Shown here piece after piece: positions 10,498 to 22,865 of a stretch of 64,000 nucleotides of DNA. Position 1 is the first letter of the stretch, and every line of letters begins with the position of its first letter. This DNA comes from Adineta steineri (taxonomy: Eukaryota > Rotifera > Eurotatoria > Adinetida > Adinetidae). Where the stretch lies: assembly GCA_905250115.1 (NCBI GenBank), contig CAJNOI010000090.1, forward strand, positions 124,001 to 188,000, written 5' to 3'. Under the pieces are notes generated by a model. It ran no database searches, had not been told where the DNA came from, and worked only from the letters and a program-made list of their open reading frames with translations. The position numbers and the translations under genes were made by a program.

Positions 10498-12029
10498 GTT
10501 TTTCGAGTTCAGTTAGAGCTATCAGAAATCTGATTTCAACAATGGATAGAGCTCGTCGAGTTGCACTTGGATCTCTTCTACAACCCTCTGGAACGCATCA
10601 CAGACGAATCACCGGTGGAAATACTCGAATCGGCTGCCTACTTCACTTACGTATATAATTAACTATATCATTGGAATTATATAATACACTTCTCTTTTAT
10701 ATGAGTATGATTTCAAATGAAACAATCGTCGAATATTATATTATTGAATTGAACATAATATACTCTTTACAAAAAAACATCGCCTGTAACTCATTATTTT
10801 TCTAAATGAACAAACTATAATAAAATATTCTGGTATTAAGTATTCAGTTTCTATTAGATACACTTTGGATTTCCTTTCATAAGTCATGATTTTAAATGCT
10901 TTTTATCCGATTTTATATTAAATATTTTTTTCTGTATTTTTTATGTTAAAAGCTTTTAACTCACATCTGCCATCATTTTGTTTATAAGTGATTCTAAAGA
11001 GAGAAAAAAAATAGGAAGGCAATATATTTTTTTACGTGTATCTTGTATTTTGTGGATTTTTTTACATCAAATGGATCGCGCATTGATAAAAGTATGAATC
11101 TAGCAACCAAGCTAATGACTATTTTTCCTGTAATTCAGAGATAGTTTTCATTGGTAAGTTCTACACTGTCATTTCTTGAAACATAGAAGATTTCTAAAAG
11201 TATTATCAATCAATAAATCACTTTAAATATTAGTATGCTACTGTATAGATTATCTAAATAATCATCATATTTTAAAAGTACAGTTTTGATAGATTTCTAG
11301 TGAACTAACTGAGAAAAAAATCTTGTTTTCTTCAGCATACACAAAACAAAGTGATGATGTCTCGAGAAATAAAAAGATCTATTGAAATTTGCCATTTCAA
11401 AATGATTGAATACTGATATACAAACTGAAAACTTTTTTTTTTGTTTTTTTTATTTTCTCAAAGTTAGACATAAAGAAATATGTAGCAAAGCTAGCAAAAG
11501 CCAGATGTCATAAGTTTTATTGTAAAATGAAGGATATTCATATGAAGAGAAAATAAAATTATCTGGACATGTTCAAAACACAAGAATACACTCATATGTA
11601 TGCCTTTACCAGTTGTGCATAGACTTGTATCGAAGCTGAATCCGATTGTGGCCTAGGAATTGTTGAAAATGATGATTCTTACTTGTTCCTTATGATAATA
11701 CTAGGAATCAGATAGATTATATTATCTATTTTAGTTCGATATTTATACTGAATAATACTAAACACTGAAAAAATTATAGAACAAACTTACGCATTTCCTT
11801 TTTTTGTGTGTGACTTCAATGCTTATCATATTAATCAAATATTTGCATAATTTTCTTCTTGCTTTTACTGAAAAATCTTCAATTCATAAATAATTTTAGA
11901 TAATTTTCTAACAGTTATTATGCAAGATTGAAAACTTTTAAATATTATTTTGATTTGTTTTCTAATTCTCATATATCGTCAATTATACAGGTATTCTACG
12001 AATATCAGGCTTGGATAAAAATATCAACT
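10498..12029. other. Intergenic stretch with a possible orphan exon
   Basis: Bases ~10538-10660 are less AT-rich than the surroundings and open in one frame reading QQWIELVELHLDLFYNPLER and ending SAAYFTYVYN then TAA. This could be a leftover 3' exon, but I recognise no family. The remaining ~1.4 kb up to the NHL gene is AT-rich and shows nothing else. Confidence 0.25.
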
Positions 12030-15000
12030 ATGGCGAAAAACAGAGCAGAAGCTTATCTTGTAGTGTATTAAGAGAATTAATATGAAATTATGCATGTTCT
12101 TTTTACTTGTTTTAGTCTCAACCTGCAAATGATGGCATTGCTCAAACACCAGCTACTCTATTACGTACCATGTATGCATATTATAAATTGTAGTGAATAC
12201 AAAAATGAATCTTTTTTATTGTAGATGGGAGCGATTGCAAAAGAGAAAATTGTTGTGGATCATATTTTTTATTGTTGTTGTTGTGCTGATCATAATTATT
12301 TCAACAACTATTGTATTAACGAAAAAAACAGCTGTTAACAAAGCGACAACAACAGAAATCAGTACAACATCAAAAGGTGTAGTTTTTCAAAAAAAACAAG
12401 TTTTCATTTTTTTATCTGAATATTCTATTCGAATAACAAAACAAAGAACACGGCATAACAGAGCTTTAAAGGACTTGATTCCCGTTGAATAGTAGCCTAT
12501 TTGCATTTCAACAGAAAACTTGCTTAAGTAATTTTTTCAAAACTAAAGTATTTATTCTTTTAAAGTGCATCTTTCATTCATCATGTAGATGAATCTAGTA
12601 ATTCTGTAACATATTAAACTAAATCACTTATTTCAGTTAATGTATCCTATCGTTTATATGCGACAGATTGAGCTCTTACCCACTTGCACCTTCATGATAA
12701 AATTATAAAAAAAAAAGAAAAGAATATGTTTTTAATTAATGAGAATAATTATTAATTATAACTATTAGAGATGATGAAACAACATAAAATATTATTATTG
12801 ACATTTTATATGGATTTTAATAAATGAGATCAATATAGTCTTCAGAGAAGAGACTTATTTGCTTAGCTATTTTATAGAAAATTACACATAACCAGGCTAA
12901 AAATAATGGCAACGTAAATGGATGTTTTCGCGTTGTAGTAATACATCGTTTTATAATCATTTAAACCCGTTTAAGACGCCGTTTTCGGTGGTTATAATGA
13001 TCGTTCTGGGTATGGTACATGATCTATGGAAAAGTCTATTTATTATCGTATTAATTATGACAATAAAAAAACTTTACTATATTTTTGAATGGCAACTAAT
13101 AGTAGGTATTTTATAAATTTTATTACATGTATAGTTCATTATTTTCTCGGAAACTTTGGTAGAATGAACTATACTAGTTGAGTTAATCTATAAGATTCGA
13201 AAAGATCTTAGCACTAAAGTCATACTGTACCAACTGATTTGTCACAATTGTTGTAATAGAAATGTAATTATAAATAAATATTATCAAAGTCGAAAAACAG
13301 ACGAGGAAATCTATATGAATGTATTTGCAGCCACTTATATTTTTAATAGATAGAGAAGTGGTGAACTTTGAAGAAAATTCGATTAAATGTTCTTATTTCA
13401 TATAGAACTAACAAAGTTATCAACAACGGCAACGACAACGGCAGCAACAACAACGACAACCACTACAACAATAGCAACGACGACGACAACAACCAGAACA
13501 ACGACAACGACAGCAACAACAATTACAACTACAACAACGACAACAACGACAACTACAACAACGACAACTACAACAACAGTAAACCCATGTAAGTAAAGAG
13601 ATATTCTAGTCAGTTGTATTATAGTATACTCAAAATAATTATTTTTTCAAATATTTTACGAAAAAAACTGAAATTCTAATATGTATTGCAATAGATTTTA
13701 GGAATATCTTTATATTTGTTTTGTATTCTTATCATACCATATCATTTATGAAAGAATAAATTTCGAAGAACTCCTATATTAACCTTTTGGCTGCAGGATT
13801 TTCTTTAGAAACTTAAAAATTCTTTTTTGTTATACGTATATGACGTAAGGAAAAAACGAGAAAGAAATGGAAAACATCTGAACATATGCACATTGACGTG
13901 CAATAGTAGAACGCAAGAAAATATAAATGGAATGTCGCCACTATATACGTCGAACAAACTTATTTTTATTCCTTTAGATATAGAAATATTTATTACAAGG
14001 ATTTTAGACCTTAGGAAAATTTTTCGGCAAGTCATTTGCTTTGTTTATTATCTATTATCGATTATCACAATAAAATAATCTAAATTTAACTTAAATTATG
14101 TTGAAAAAGTTTCTGACAAATGCTTTCATGAAAGCTGAAATTATATAGAAATCTATAGGTTTTCAAATACTAGAAAATCAGAGTGAGCCCCATGCGGGAC
14201 CACCCGCAGCCACACGGACACATTATATGAAATATCAGTTTGAGTGAGTTTAAAATATGATCATAGTAAAAATTTGATAGTAATTTCGTTTGTTTCTTTA
14301 TGTAACTCAATTAATATCTTATGTCATACGAGTCACATTACAATATATCATAAAACTACTTCTCTACAGTACAATGTATATTGCTCTCTTCTTTCCTATG
14401 ATTGTTCTATAACTGTCTATCTTCTTCCTACGATTAACGATAATCACTTCAAAAAGAAAAGAGAACATTGCACATATATAGAGTAACTGAACTAGTATCT
14501 TATACAGACACAATAATATCATATAAAGTTACAAGGCTATTATTCTATGTATCTATTATTATAACCATCATAATTAATAGAAAGGAAACAAACGCTTGAC
14601 CAGACGAGCAAATGAAATCATCAACAAAAGGATGGTATCAATATTGATACGATTATACTAAGCTTATAATAAAAACATATTAAATAATTAATCATTATTT
14701 TTATTTCTGTCTATTATTAGGTATATCTGGTAATTTACTGTGGAATATGACTGGTATTACTGTACTTGGTGGATTTCCATCATATATAGCAGCATCTGGT
14801 GTATTTGTTGACTTAAATGATACATTATATGCTGTGGATGAGAACCGTAATTTTGTTGTATGGAAACTACCGAAAGATGATGTAAACGCAACAGTTGTAG
14901 CTGGAATTTATGGATCACCAGGATCGAATAGTTCTCAATTAAATAATCCTAATGATGTTTACGTTGATAGATATGGAGATATGTATGTAGTTGATACTTT

Positions 15001-15655
15001 AAATCATCGAATACAAAAATTTAGTAGTGGGTCAAACATTGGAGAAATCATTGTTGGTATAAATAGATCAGCCGGATCTGCATTAAATCAATTAAATACT
15101 CCACGATATTTTACTTTCGATTCAACAGAAACATATATGTATATCGCTGATCATGATAATAATCGAATTTTACGTTTTTCAACAAATTCAACGTCAGGTA
15201 CTGATGGAACTGTTGTAGCTGGTGGAAATGGACATAGCGATGCAACTACATCATTAAACGCTCCATGGGGCATTCATTTATCATCTGTAAGTAATGATCT
15301 GTTTATAGTAAATAATCGTGGACACACAGTTATGCGTTGGACTCCTGGTGCTACAGCAGGTGATTTCGTTATTGGCACGCCCGGAGTATCAGGTTCTAAT
15401 TCAACTCTCTTATATAATCCCACGGGAATTAAACTTGATAGTTATATGAATATTTATGTTGTTGATAGTGGTAACAGTAGAATTCAATTGTACTGTGCCA
15501 ATAGTAATGTTGGTGTTACAACTACTGGCAATGGTACTTCGGGTAATGGTGCAACACAATTAAGTGGTCCACGAGGTATTGCATTTGATTCAGCAATGAA
15601 TATGTATATTGGTGATACAGGAAATGGACGAATACAAAAATTTATGAAACTCTAA
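12030..15655 (+). CDS. NHL-repeat type II membrane protein with Thr-rich stalk
   Basis: Five exons join in frame: 12030-12059, 12116-12171, 12225-12376, 13406-13588 and 14721-15655, giving 451 residues. A short cytoplasmic head (MAKNRAEAYL...) precedes one membrane segment (IIFFIVVVVLIIIISTTIVL). A stalk of ~60 residues, almost all Thr, follows. The C-terminal ~310 residues form an NHL beta-propeller with repeats such as YVVDTLNHRIQKF, YIADHDNNRILRF and YIGDTGNGRIQKF. NHL propellers bind proteins or other ligands. This head-TM-Thr stalk-NHL layout is common in bdelloids, and an extracellular propeller is expected. The phases of all four introns agree, which strengthens the model. Introns 3 and 4 are ~1.03 and ~1.13 kb, unusually long for this window. 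Confidence 0.85.
13406..13588 (+). repeat. ACAACAACG minisatellite coding poly-Thr stalk
   Basis: Exon 4 of the NHL gene is built of ACA/ACG/ACC triplet runs. All three forward frames are open over much of it (poly-Thr, poly-Asn/Asp, Gln-rich). The Thr frame is the one that splices correctly to both neighbours. Confidence 0.8.
14178..14222. other. GC-rich island in NHL intron 4
   Basis: Forty-odd bases with CCCATGCGGGACCACCCGC. They stand out from AT-rich intron sequence and recall the CGGGT/ACCCG words of the element end at 9104-9215. Possibly a transposon scar. Confidence 0.3.
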
Positions 15656-15941
15656 ACTACTATAGACAAACTTCTTGTTCATCAGACCTTCTTTTTAAAT
15701 TATTAATCATGATATTTTATCTCGTTGAACTGTTGCTTAATATTTCATATAAAAACAAACATTATAAATACATAGCTTTTTATCAATACTTTTCTTTTTT
15801 GCTTATTCAATAAACCATATGTTAATCTTCATATTTAGGTGAAATTGTATATCATAATCGAATAGAATTCGACATATACGAATATATTCAGTTTAACTAG
15901 AATATTTAATAACAATAAATAATATTTTCTCAATCACTTTC

Positions 15942-15985
15942 AGGGTGTGGGTAAATATGTACAATATCTACACTCACCCTCTAGA
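15942..15985. repeat. Short telomere-like hairpin
   Basis: AGGGTGTGGGTAAATATG, then ACACTCACCCTCTAG. Compact copy with a ~20-nt spacer. Confidence 0.6.
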
Positions 15986-16128
15986 TGATGTGTTTCATGG
16001 TACAATCATGAAGAAGATAGAGATGATTGTGATAAATTGATTGATCATTTTAAAAATGATTTTAATAGTTATTACATTGACACATAAGCTTTACAAGTTT
16101 TATTTTCGTATAACGAAATTCTATTTAT

Positions 16129-16204
16129 AAGGGTGTGGTTATGGATGCGGGTGAGTGTGATTAATAAAAGATCCACACACACCCATACGCACACCCACAT
16201 CCAT
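16129..16204. repeat. Telomere-like hairpin element
   Basis: AAGGGTGTGGTTATGGATGC and GGGTGAGTGTG, spacer ATTAATAAAAGATC, then CACACACACCCATACGCACA and CCCACATCC. Confidence 0.7.
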
Positions 16205-16791
16205 GATTAAAATAGTACGATCATCGAACGAAGACTAAACTAAATTACCATTTAATCATTATTCTGACCTTGAAAATTAATAATAATTTTCTTTTCATTA
16301 AAAAAAATCGCATCTATTATTCTCTTTCTGGATGAAGATGGTGTATTTACATTCAGATAACAGTCATAGCCCATGCTTCTTCCATCATCTTGCGAATAGT
16401 TTGTTCGTATTCTTTGCATGTTTAGCTTTGCAATGGAGAATTAACGCAAAGATAAGATATGAAGAAGAAAGAAAAAGGGACAGTTCAACAAGAGTATGCA
16501 TCAACAGTAGAAACAGATATATAAGGTGTCCTATATATTCATTTTCATTTTTATTATTATAGTGTTTATTATACAGAATATGGCCTTATAAGTCATTCCT
16601 ACTAAGCATACAATAGAGATTGTGAGTCGACAAGATAAGTATAGACAAGGACAGTATGACTTAAAAAATTACCGATACTTCGCTTTTTTATATGTTTTTC
16701 TTTATTAGTACTATATATGAATATATACTCACACTTTTCAATATTTCTATAATTCTTCTAGATTTGATTCTTCGAGCAGTTAGGAATAATC

Positions 16792-17808
16792 ATGAGTATT
16801 TTGAAGAAGATATTCTTTATTTATTTAATAATTCATCTTGTCAAATCTGATCCAATAAATCGTAATATTAAAATTGATGGTAATTTTGATGATTGGAAAA
16901 ATGTTCCATCTTATACTGATCCAGAAGATAATATCGATGGTACAGTTTATGATCAAAGTCCATGGTTTCCTTCCTTGAAATTTCCTGATTGCCATGATAC
17001 AGTTACCTTTCAACCAGATCCTATGCCAACACATGTTTATAATCCAAATGCAAATATAGTTGAATTTAAAATAGCTTACGATGATACATCTTTATATGTC
17101 TATTATCGTGTAGTTGATGGTGGAGTTATTGGTAAGACTTCCGTTGGACCAAATGAATTTGATAAAAATAATCCATTAGAATCGTCAGCTGGAACATATT
17201 ATGTAATAGCAACAATTGATATTGACAATGATAATACAACAGGCTATTGGTTACACGGAGGTGGTTACCATCCAACTGCACCAGGATTTGATGGAAATTT
17301 TGAAGTAGAATTTTTTAATGGTTCATTTAATCAAGATGTTTATCTCGATCATGCCGCTAATAACAACACGGAAGTAAATTATTTAAAACATGAAAATAAA
17401 AGGAATCAATTTATATTTCGTCCAGCAATTTATGAGTCTTACACGGAATACATTTATTGGAAACATAAACCAACTGAAAGTGAAATTAAACGATGTTTAG
17501 ATGGACCATTTAAACTACCTCGTCCATATAGTAATAGTTACATATGTTTTACTCATGATAGAGCACCTGGACCATTTCAGGGTATAATTAGTTATTCTCG
17601 AAGTGAAAAAGGTAATGAATTTGAAATACGAGCACCATTCGAAGGATTCTTATTGAACAAAGATACCGGCCGACCAACTCTACAATTAGGGATGACAATA
17701 AAGATATCATTATCATTGGAAGCAAGTGGAGAAGATTCAATAGTACTACATTGGTCTTCGGATACAGCTGCGACAATTCAGTATACGTTATCTAACAGTA
17801 CTGCATAA
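16792..17808 (+). CDS. Secreted CBM9-like carbohydrate-binding protein
   Basis: Single exon, 338 residues. A signal peptide (MSILKKIFFIYLIIHLVKS) is followed directly by an opening typical of family-9 carbohydrate-binding/DOMON-like beta-sandwich domains: IKIDGNFDDWKNVPSYTDPE. A later strand motif (FKIAYDDTSLYVYYRVVDG) also fits CBM9, where the domain starts 'iDG...dW..a' and contains 'ayd...LYvy..v.D'. No catalytic domain is visible, so it probably binds an extracellular glycan. Calcium or ligand residues cannot be assigned. Such domains are mostly bacterial or algal, and the intronless state suits an acquired gene, though that is inference. Likely polyadenylated soon after the TAA. Confidence 0.65.
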   Translation: MSILKKIFFIYLIIHLVKSDPINRNIKIDGNFDDWKNVPSYTDPEDNIDGTVYDQSPWFPSLKFPDCHDTVTFQPDPMPTHVYNPNANIVEFKIAYDDTSLYVYYRVVDGGVIGKTSVGPNEFDKNNPLESSAGTYYVIATIDIDNDNTTGYWLHGGGYHPTAPGFDGNFEVEFFNGSFNQDVYLDHAANNNTEVNYLKHENKRNQFIFRPAIYESYTEYIYWKHKPTESEIKRCLDGPFKLPRPYSNSYICFTHDRAPGPFQGIISYSRSEKGNEFEIRAPFEGFLLNKDTGRPTLQLGMTIKISLSLEASGEDSIVLHWSSDTAATIQYTLSNSTA

Positions 17809-19037
17809 ATATTCAATTATAACTTATTGCTTTTTTTCTTATTTAATTAAAAATAATATGAGTATGAGTGTCTAAAATATTTGGATAGAATTATAGAAAA
17901 ATCACATATAATTTCAAAATCTACTTTAGTCTCAATAGTACTACAGTATCATTCTTCATGTGTTTAAATAGAAGCTCCTCCTGAAGCAGTCGACTTGAAC
18001 AGCGTTAGAAGTCTCCTTTATCTTAGGAATTTTTGAAGAATCTTTTAAAAATGTTTATTGGTATTTTCATAGTCAAATTTTATTAACTCTAGGGATTTAA
18101 GCAACACTTTTTTCTGTAATGTATTTCTATCTTACAGCGTAAGGCAAATGTAATACACATTGAATATTCAATATAGCAAAAACTTCATTTAATTTATATT
18201 TTGATTCACAAAACAAAAGACATATATTTTTGCCAAGAGAAAAAGACTTTGTTATATTCTTTATGGAAGAATTGACCATGCATATTATTTCACATGAATA
18301 AAATATATGAAAAGAATTTCAAATAATAATGCGGCATTCCATTTCACATATTGCAATGAAAATCCATTAAAAAAATAATATTCTTAGATTTATAATTTCT
18401 TTGAAAACATCACACTGAGTCGTCATGGGAGGAAACAGTAATTATACACGGAAACAAGAAGCATGACAATAATAAGTAAGAATCAGGTCATCCTAATGAG
18501 GAGAATGAAGTTATTCATCTTTACATTAATTAGAAAGGAAAAGATTCACTAATAATACTCATTTAATGCTAAAAAACTTTTTAATTATAAAAAATTATTT
18601 CATGGAAAAATCATTTTTAGTGAAAAAAGAAACTTAAAATAAATGAATATAAAACTGGTTCGCTTATTTTTTTAAATCATCTCGAACTAAAAGTTCTTTT
18701 TTTCTATCATATATCTATATTTATGTTAGAAAATATTTTGTAGTAACTATATTTCATCTGAATTACTATTATGAACATTAGTATTGAATGATCTTAGTCC
18801 TATTTTTATTACTTTTATATTGAGATTGAAAAAAAATTGAACAGTGAGTATTAAGTTAACATCTATCTAGTAACTGCCTAGTCGAGACCTATTTTTACAG
18901 TTTGTAGTAGAAAAATCTTATATTCATATTGACTTAACGATTACATCAAATATAAAACAGTGAATATTCAGAATGATATTTTAATTCTTTCGTTATCTTC
19001 TTTAGTTTTATAGAAGAAGTTATTAAAAAATTTAGAA
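17809..19037. other. AT-rich intergenic stretch
   Basis: No gene, telomere-like patch or repeat recognised in 1.2 kb between the CBM9-like gene and the second GPCR gene. Confidence 0.5.
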
Positions 19038-20039
19038 ATGTCTACAGTTCTTTTGTCGATTCAACAAGCTATTACTCGTTATCTTTTTCCGATCGTTGTT
19101 GCGGTTGGAAATAGTGGTAATCTTATTATTATCATCGTCTTTTCACAACCTGGTCGTCGCACAAACGCATGCTCTCTCTATCTACTTTTTGGTGCCATTT
19201 CCAATATGGTCAATGTCAATATAGCTATCGTACCACTCATAAACGCACTATTAAATCCACCAGATCCTTTTTCTCAGTCTCTTGTTCTTTGTCGCGTACG
19301 AGGCTATCTTATTCATATCTCGAATCATTATTTTCGTACACTTGTCGTTCTTGCATGTATTGATCGATATGCCATGACAAGTATGCGTATATCCATACGA
19401 AATTGGTCATCACTTAAAGTGGCTCGAAGAGCAATTCCTTTGGCATTTATTATCTGGCTCTTAATAGCAAGTCACATTCTTGTTTTCGAAGATATTCAAA
19501 ATGGTCGTTGTTATGTCTACGGACTCTATGGCACCGTGTATAGTATTTATAATATTATTATCAATATTCTACCTGGTAGTTTGATGTTAGTCACTGGCTT
19601 TTTAACAATGCGTAATATACGCCGTAGTCGGATGCGTATTAATACAACAGAGCAAATAATAAATATAGGACGACTAGTGAACAAGAAAGAACTTGATCTA
19701 CTTAAGATTGTTATAGTTGAAGTATGTGTCTTTTTGATTCTTACTACGTTATTTCCCATTACTTTAATCTACTCAACATTTACGGGTAATATTGTTAAGA
19801 GCGACGATCGTGTTCGTATCGAAACATTTATCAATTTTATTGCACAGAGTTGTCTTCTCTATTTCACTTCATGTTCCAACTTTTTCATCTACACTGCAAC
19901 TTCGAAATCATTCAGACATGATATGAAGAAACTCCTATTTAGACTTAAACGACTTATTACTGTCCGATCGATGACCATCGCTAATTCCATAATGAGACTC
20001 GTAGTGCTTCGACCGCAACGCACTATGACTCACACATGA
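19038..20039 (+). CDS. Rhodopsin-family G-protein-coupled receptor
   Basis: Intronless, 333 residues, seven hydrophobic segments. TM1 carries GNSGNLIIIIVF, with the GN pair of class A receptors. The end of TM3 has the DRY triad intact (ACIDRYAMTS). TM7 ends SCSNFFIYTATSKSFR, a variant of NPxxY with Asn kept and Pro replaced. A cysteine before TM3 (VLCRVRGYL) could pair with one in loop 2 (NGRCYVYG). Short N-terminus without signal peptide and a short basic C-tail. Intronless peptide-receptor-like GPCRs of this size are abundant in bdelloids. The ligand is unknown. It converges on the M1 aminopeptidase pseudogene 215 bp away, with a telomere-like patch between them. Confidence 0.85.
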   Translation: MSTVLLSIQQAITRYLFPIVVAVGNSGNLIIIIVFSQPGRRTNACSLYLLFGAISNMVNVNIAIVPLINALLNPPDPFSQSLVLCRVRGYLIHISNHYFRTLVVLACIDRYAMTSMRISIRNWSSLKVARRAIPLAFIIWLLIASHILVFEDIQNGRCYVYGLYGTVYSIYNIIINILPGSLMLVTGFLTMRNIRRSRMRINTTEQIINIGRLVNKKELDLLKIVIVEVCVFLILTTLFPITLIYSTFTGNIVKSDDRVRIETFINFIAQSCLLYFTSCSNFFIYTATSKSFRHDMKKLLFRLKRLITVRSMTIANSIMRLVVLRPQRTMTHT

Positions 20040-20122
20040 TTTGTATATTCAACTAATTCTTTATCATTATACACATTTATACTTGAATTATAATTATAAC
20101 ACATATGAAAAACTCGAAAGTT

Positions 20123-20170
20123 AAGGGTGTGAGTTTGGATATTTTATAAATGCCTGAGGCGCATCCTCAT
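20123..20170. repeat. Degenerate telomere-like hairpin
   Basis: AAGGGTGTGAGTTTGGAT then, after ~20 nt, GAGGCGCATCCTC. The C-rich arm is weak. It sits in the gap between two convergent genes. Confidence 0.45.
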
Positions 20171-20253
20171 TGTAAATGTAACTTTTTTGTATGTCTCTAT
20201 AGAATAAAAGATTAGAATATTATTTATTTTTTTTTCGATTAATTTAATAAAGC

Positions 20254-22143
20254 CTACGCTCCCATTTGTTGTTCAAGTGTTTTTACTAATAATGGATAAA
20301 TACGTCTTTTATGGTGTTCAAAAAATTCGAATACTCTTGGCATTATTTCGGGCCACGATGATTTAAATTCACCAGTTTCTCTAAGAAATTTAAATACATT
20401 ATCTAACGATTCGATATATTTCACTTGAATACATAATTGATACCATAGATAACATATATCCTTATTCGAATATTTACTCATTTGACAATTTTCATCTATT
20501 TTTTTGTTAATATCATAATTAATTGGTTGCTGATTAAGAAGATATAATAGATAAGTAATTTGATTGGTATTGAGTACTTTCATATGATCACTGGATATCA
20601 ACGAAGGTTCATTAGCTAATTAATGACATTGTTGTTCAAGTTTTGTAGAAAAATCAAATATAATTGGAGGCATACCAGGTGTGTACAACCAGAAATTCCA
20701 ATCAACTTTTGCGACATTTGGAAAATAAGATTCGAAATATTGAATAAAATCATCAGTACTAAGAATTCGATAACTAAATTTTACGACATATGAACGAAAA
20801 AATTGATTAAAATCCTTTTCTGAACAAACGATATTATGTTCAAGAAACCAAAGTAATGCAGCACCTTTATAATATTGTGCCAAAAAGAACTGAGAATGAA
20901 ATATATATATAAGTTTAATTTTACTTGAATTATAAGCATCATCTGGATTGACATTTTTCAAACAATTCCTCAATCCAAAACGTTTATCACCGTTTCCATA
21001 TATTTCCATTTCTGAGTAGAATGAAAACGTCGTGTTTCACCATAATCATTAGCTAATATGCCGACTAATTTAGCTTCGATAAACGATGTAAAACCTTCAT
21101 TTAACCAAAAATGTTCCCAATTTTCAATTGTTACTAAATTATCTGAATTAAAACTAATATTTATTAATGAATAATATAGTTTAAATAATGCCTGTCCATG
21201 AATGAATTAATTCATGTACAATTACTTTTGTCAATGATCGATTACCAGCTAATAATGTCGGTGAAATAAAATTCATACATGGATTTTCCATACCAGTATC
21301 TAGATGAATTGAAAGTTTTAATTTAATAGAAGAAATAAAACTGGCTTATATGGAAATGATGGTGGTAAAACAAGAAAATTATATCGTTTCCATTTATATT
21401 CACCAAGAAGTTGTTCAGCAGTAGATAAAGCACGTTCAGTATCTTCAAATTCATATTTACATTGCTTCAATTTACTTGGTTCACACCATACACGTATACG
21501 ATCACTTAAATTACACGAAACTAAATAACCAACAGCAATAGCAATCAAATAAGATGAAACAGCAATAGTTTGCTCAAAATAATATGTATTTGTATCTAAA
21601 TCATGTTTCGTTTGTATTACACTCATTAACTAAATACATTCAGATCATAGAGATAGAGAATAATTCTGTTTTAAACTTACCACAGTCAATGGTTTAGGAC
21701 AAGTGATTTTAGCTGTATATGTACTTTTGACACCAGGTGTATCTTGACAAGGATATAGTGATCGTGCAAGAATCGGTTGACATTGACTGTACATGAAAGG
21801 ATATTGTCGATCAGCAGTTTGTACGATTGTCATCCAATGTAATGCTTTTGATTTATCAGATGATGTTGAATAATAGATAAGAATTGAGAAACAAGGAGAA
21901 TCTTTTGGAATATATTCTATATCGATAGTCAATGAATTATGTTCGGTATCGATTTGAAATGAAAGAGATTTTGTTTGGTACATGATTTTTTCTATATTTA
22001 ATTCATCAACATCAAGAACAATTTTTTCATCGAGATTATGATCAAACTACAATATATCATTTTATGAGATGTTTTCTTTAACAATCTGTAAATATACTTA
22101 CATGAGTTATTGTTTTATCATCATCACTTGTTTTAATCAACAT
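20254..22143 (-). pseudogene. Leukotriene-A4-hydrolase/aminopeptidase-like (M1), decayed
   Basis: Exons 22143-22102, 22046-21681 and 21629-~21365 splice in frame and match the N-terminal half of LTA4H (MYSQCQPILARSLYPCQDTP; LPPSFPY). Further on come GMENPC, the zinc motif HELIHSW and the third ligand in WLNEGF, then the C-terminal helical domain. M1 enzymes trim N-terminal residues, and LTA4H also opens leukotriene epoxides. Several breaks are visible: frame lost just before GMEN (~21360); the intron after HSWTG starts GC instead of GT at 21191; frame change near 21010; an extra ~18 residues before YYKGAALL; and an in-frame TAA at 20620-20622, which a C-to-T change from CAA would explain. One lesion could be error; five together indicate a pseudogene. 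Confidence 0.78.
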
Positions 22144-22865
22144 TTAAAAATTATTCTTTAAAGTATATATGAAAATAAAGAAAAACTGCAAAAATATCTA
22201 CTGTCTGTAATATGGTGCAATCTATGTATATACGAAGGTAATTACACAATATTTGCTCTCAAAACAGCTGACGAACAATAAAGAGAGTATTACTTATTCG
22301 TCATGAAAGATATGTATAAGAAAATAAACCTTCTAAAATGGAAGAAAATCTGAGATAATAGTACATGGATGATGCAATAAAATTCTATAATAATCTTGAG
22401 AGTGAGAGTAGACATCTATTATTCTTCTTTACATCCTCAACTTGACAGATAAACTACTTATGCCATTTACTAATAATACGTCACTATATTTCGATCAAAA
22501 AGTTGTTGAGTGTAGATATTAAAAAAAAACTGCCCTCTTGAAGAGAAGTAGAAAATCATGATATACGTTAAATGTTTTCTTTGAGGCATGAAATTAAAAT
22601 AATATTCAAATAGTTATCCTTGTTTGTCTCAAGGGAAACAACCTATTAAATTTTTTTTTCTTCTTACCAATTTATTACTGAAGAATACTGACTATAAAAA
22701 CAAGCTGCAACAATAATATACACATCATTTTTTTTCAAGCAATATCGTAAGTAAACATTTATTTTACTGATATTTCTTTACAGATATTATAGATATGAAG
22801 ACATAATATCGCAGACGTATCATATAGATGAACTTAGTAAAAGCAGTAAAAGGATAAAAATCTTG
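22144..22865. other. Intergenic stretch upstream of the M1 pseudogene
   Basis: AT-rich with no gene seen. A weak telomere-like patch lies at 22393-22443 (ATCTTGAGAGTGAGAG ... ACATCCTCAACTT), best read as an eroded hairpin copy. Confidence 0.4.

Larger units (their letters stand above)
15656..16791. other. Intergenic stretch with two telomere-like hairpins
   Basis: Between two same-strand genes. Apart from the hairpins at 15942-15985 and 16129-16204 I see no gene. A 76-codon open frame at 16332-16562 has no recognisable content. Confidence 0.45.

Noticed and set aside
10292..10658. Pro/Thr-rich (plus) and Val/Gly-rich (minus) frames in the repeat array
   Set aside because: Generated by the C-rich/G-rich repeat itself. 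No start context or homology.
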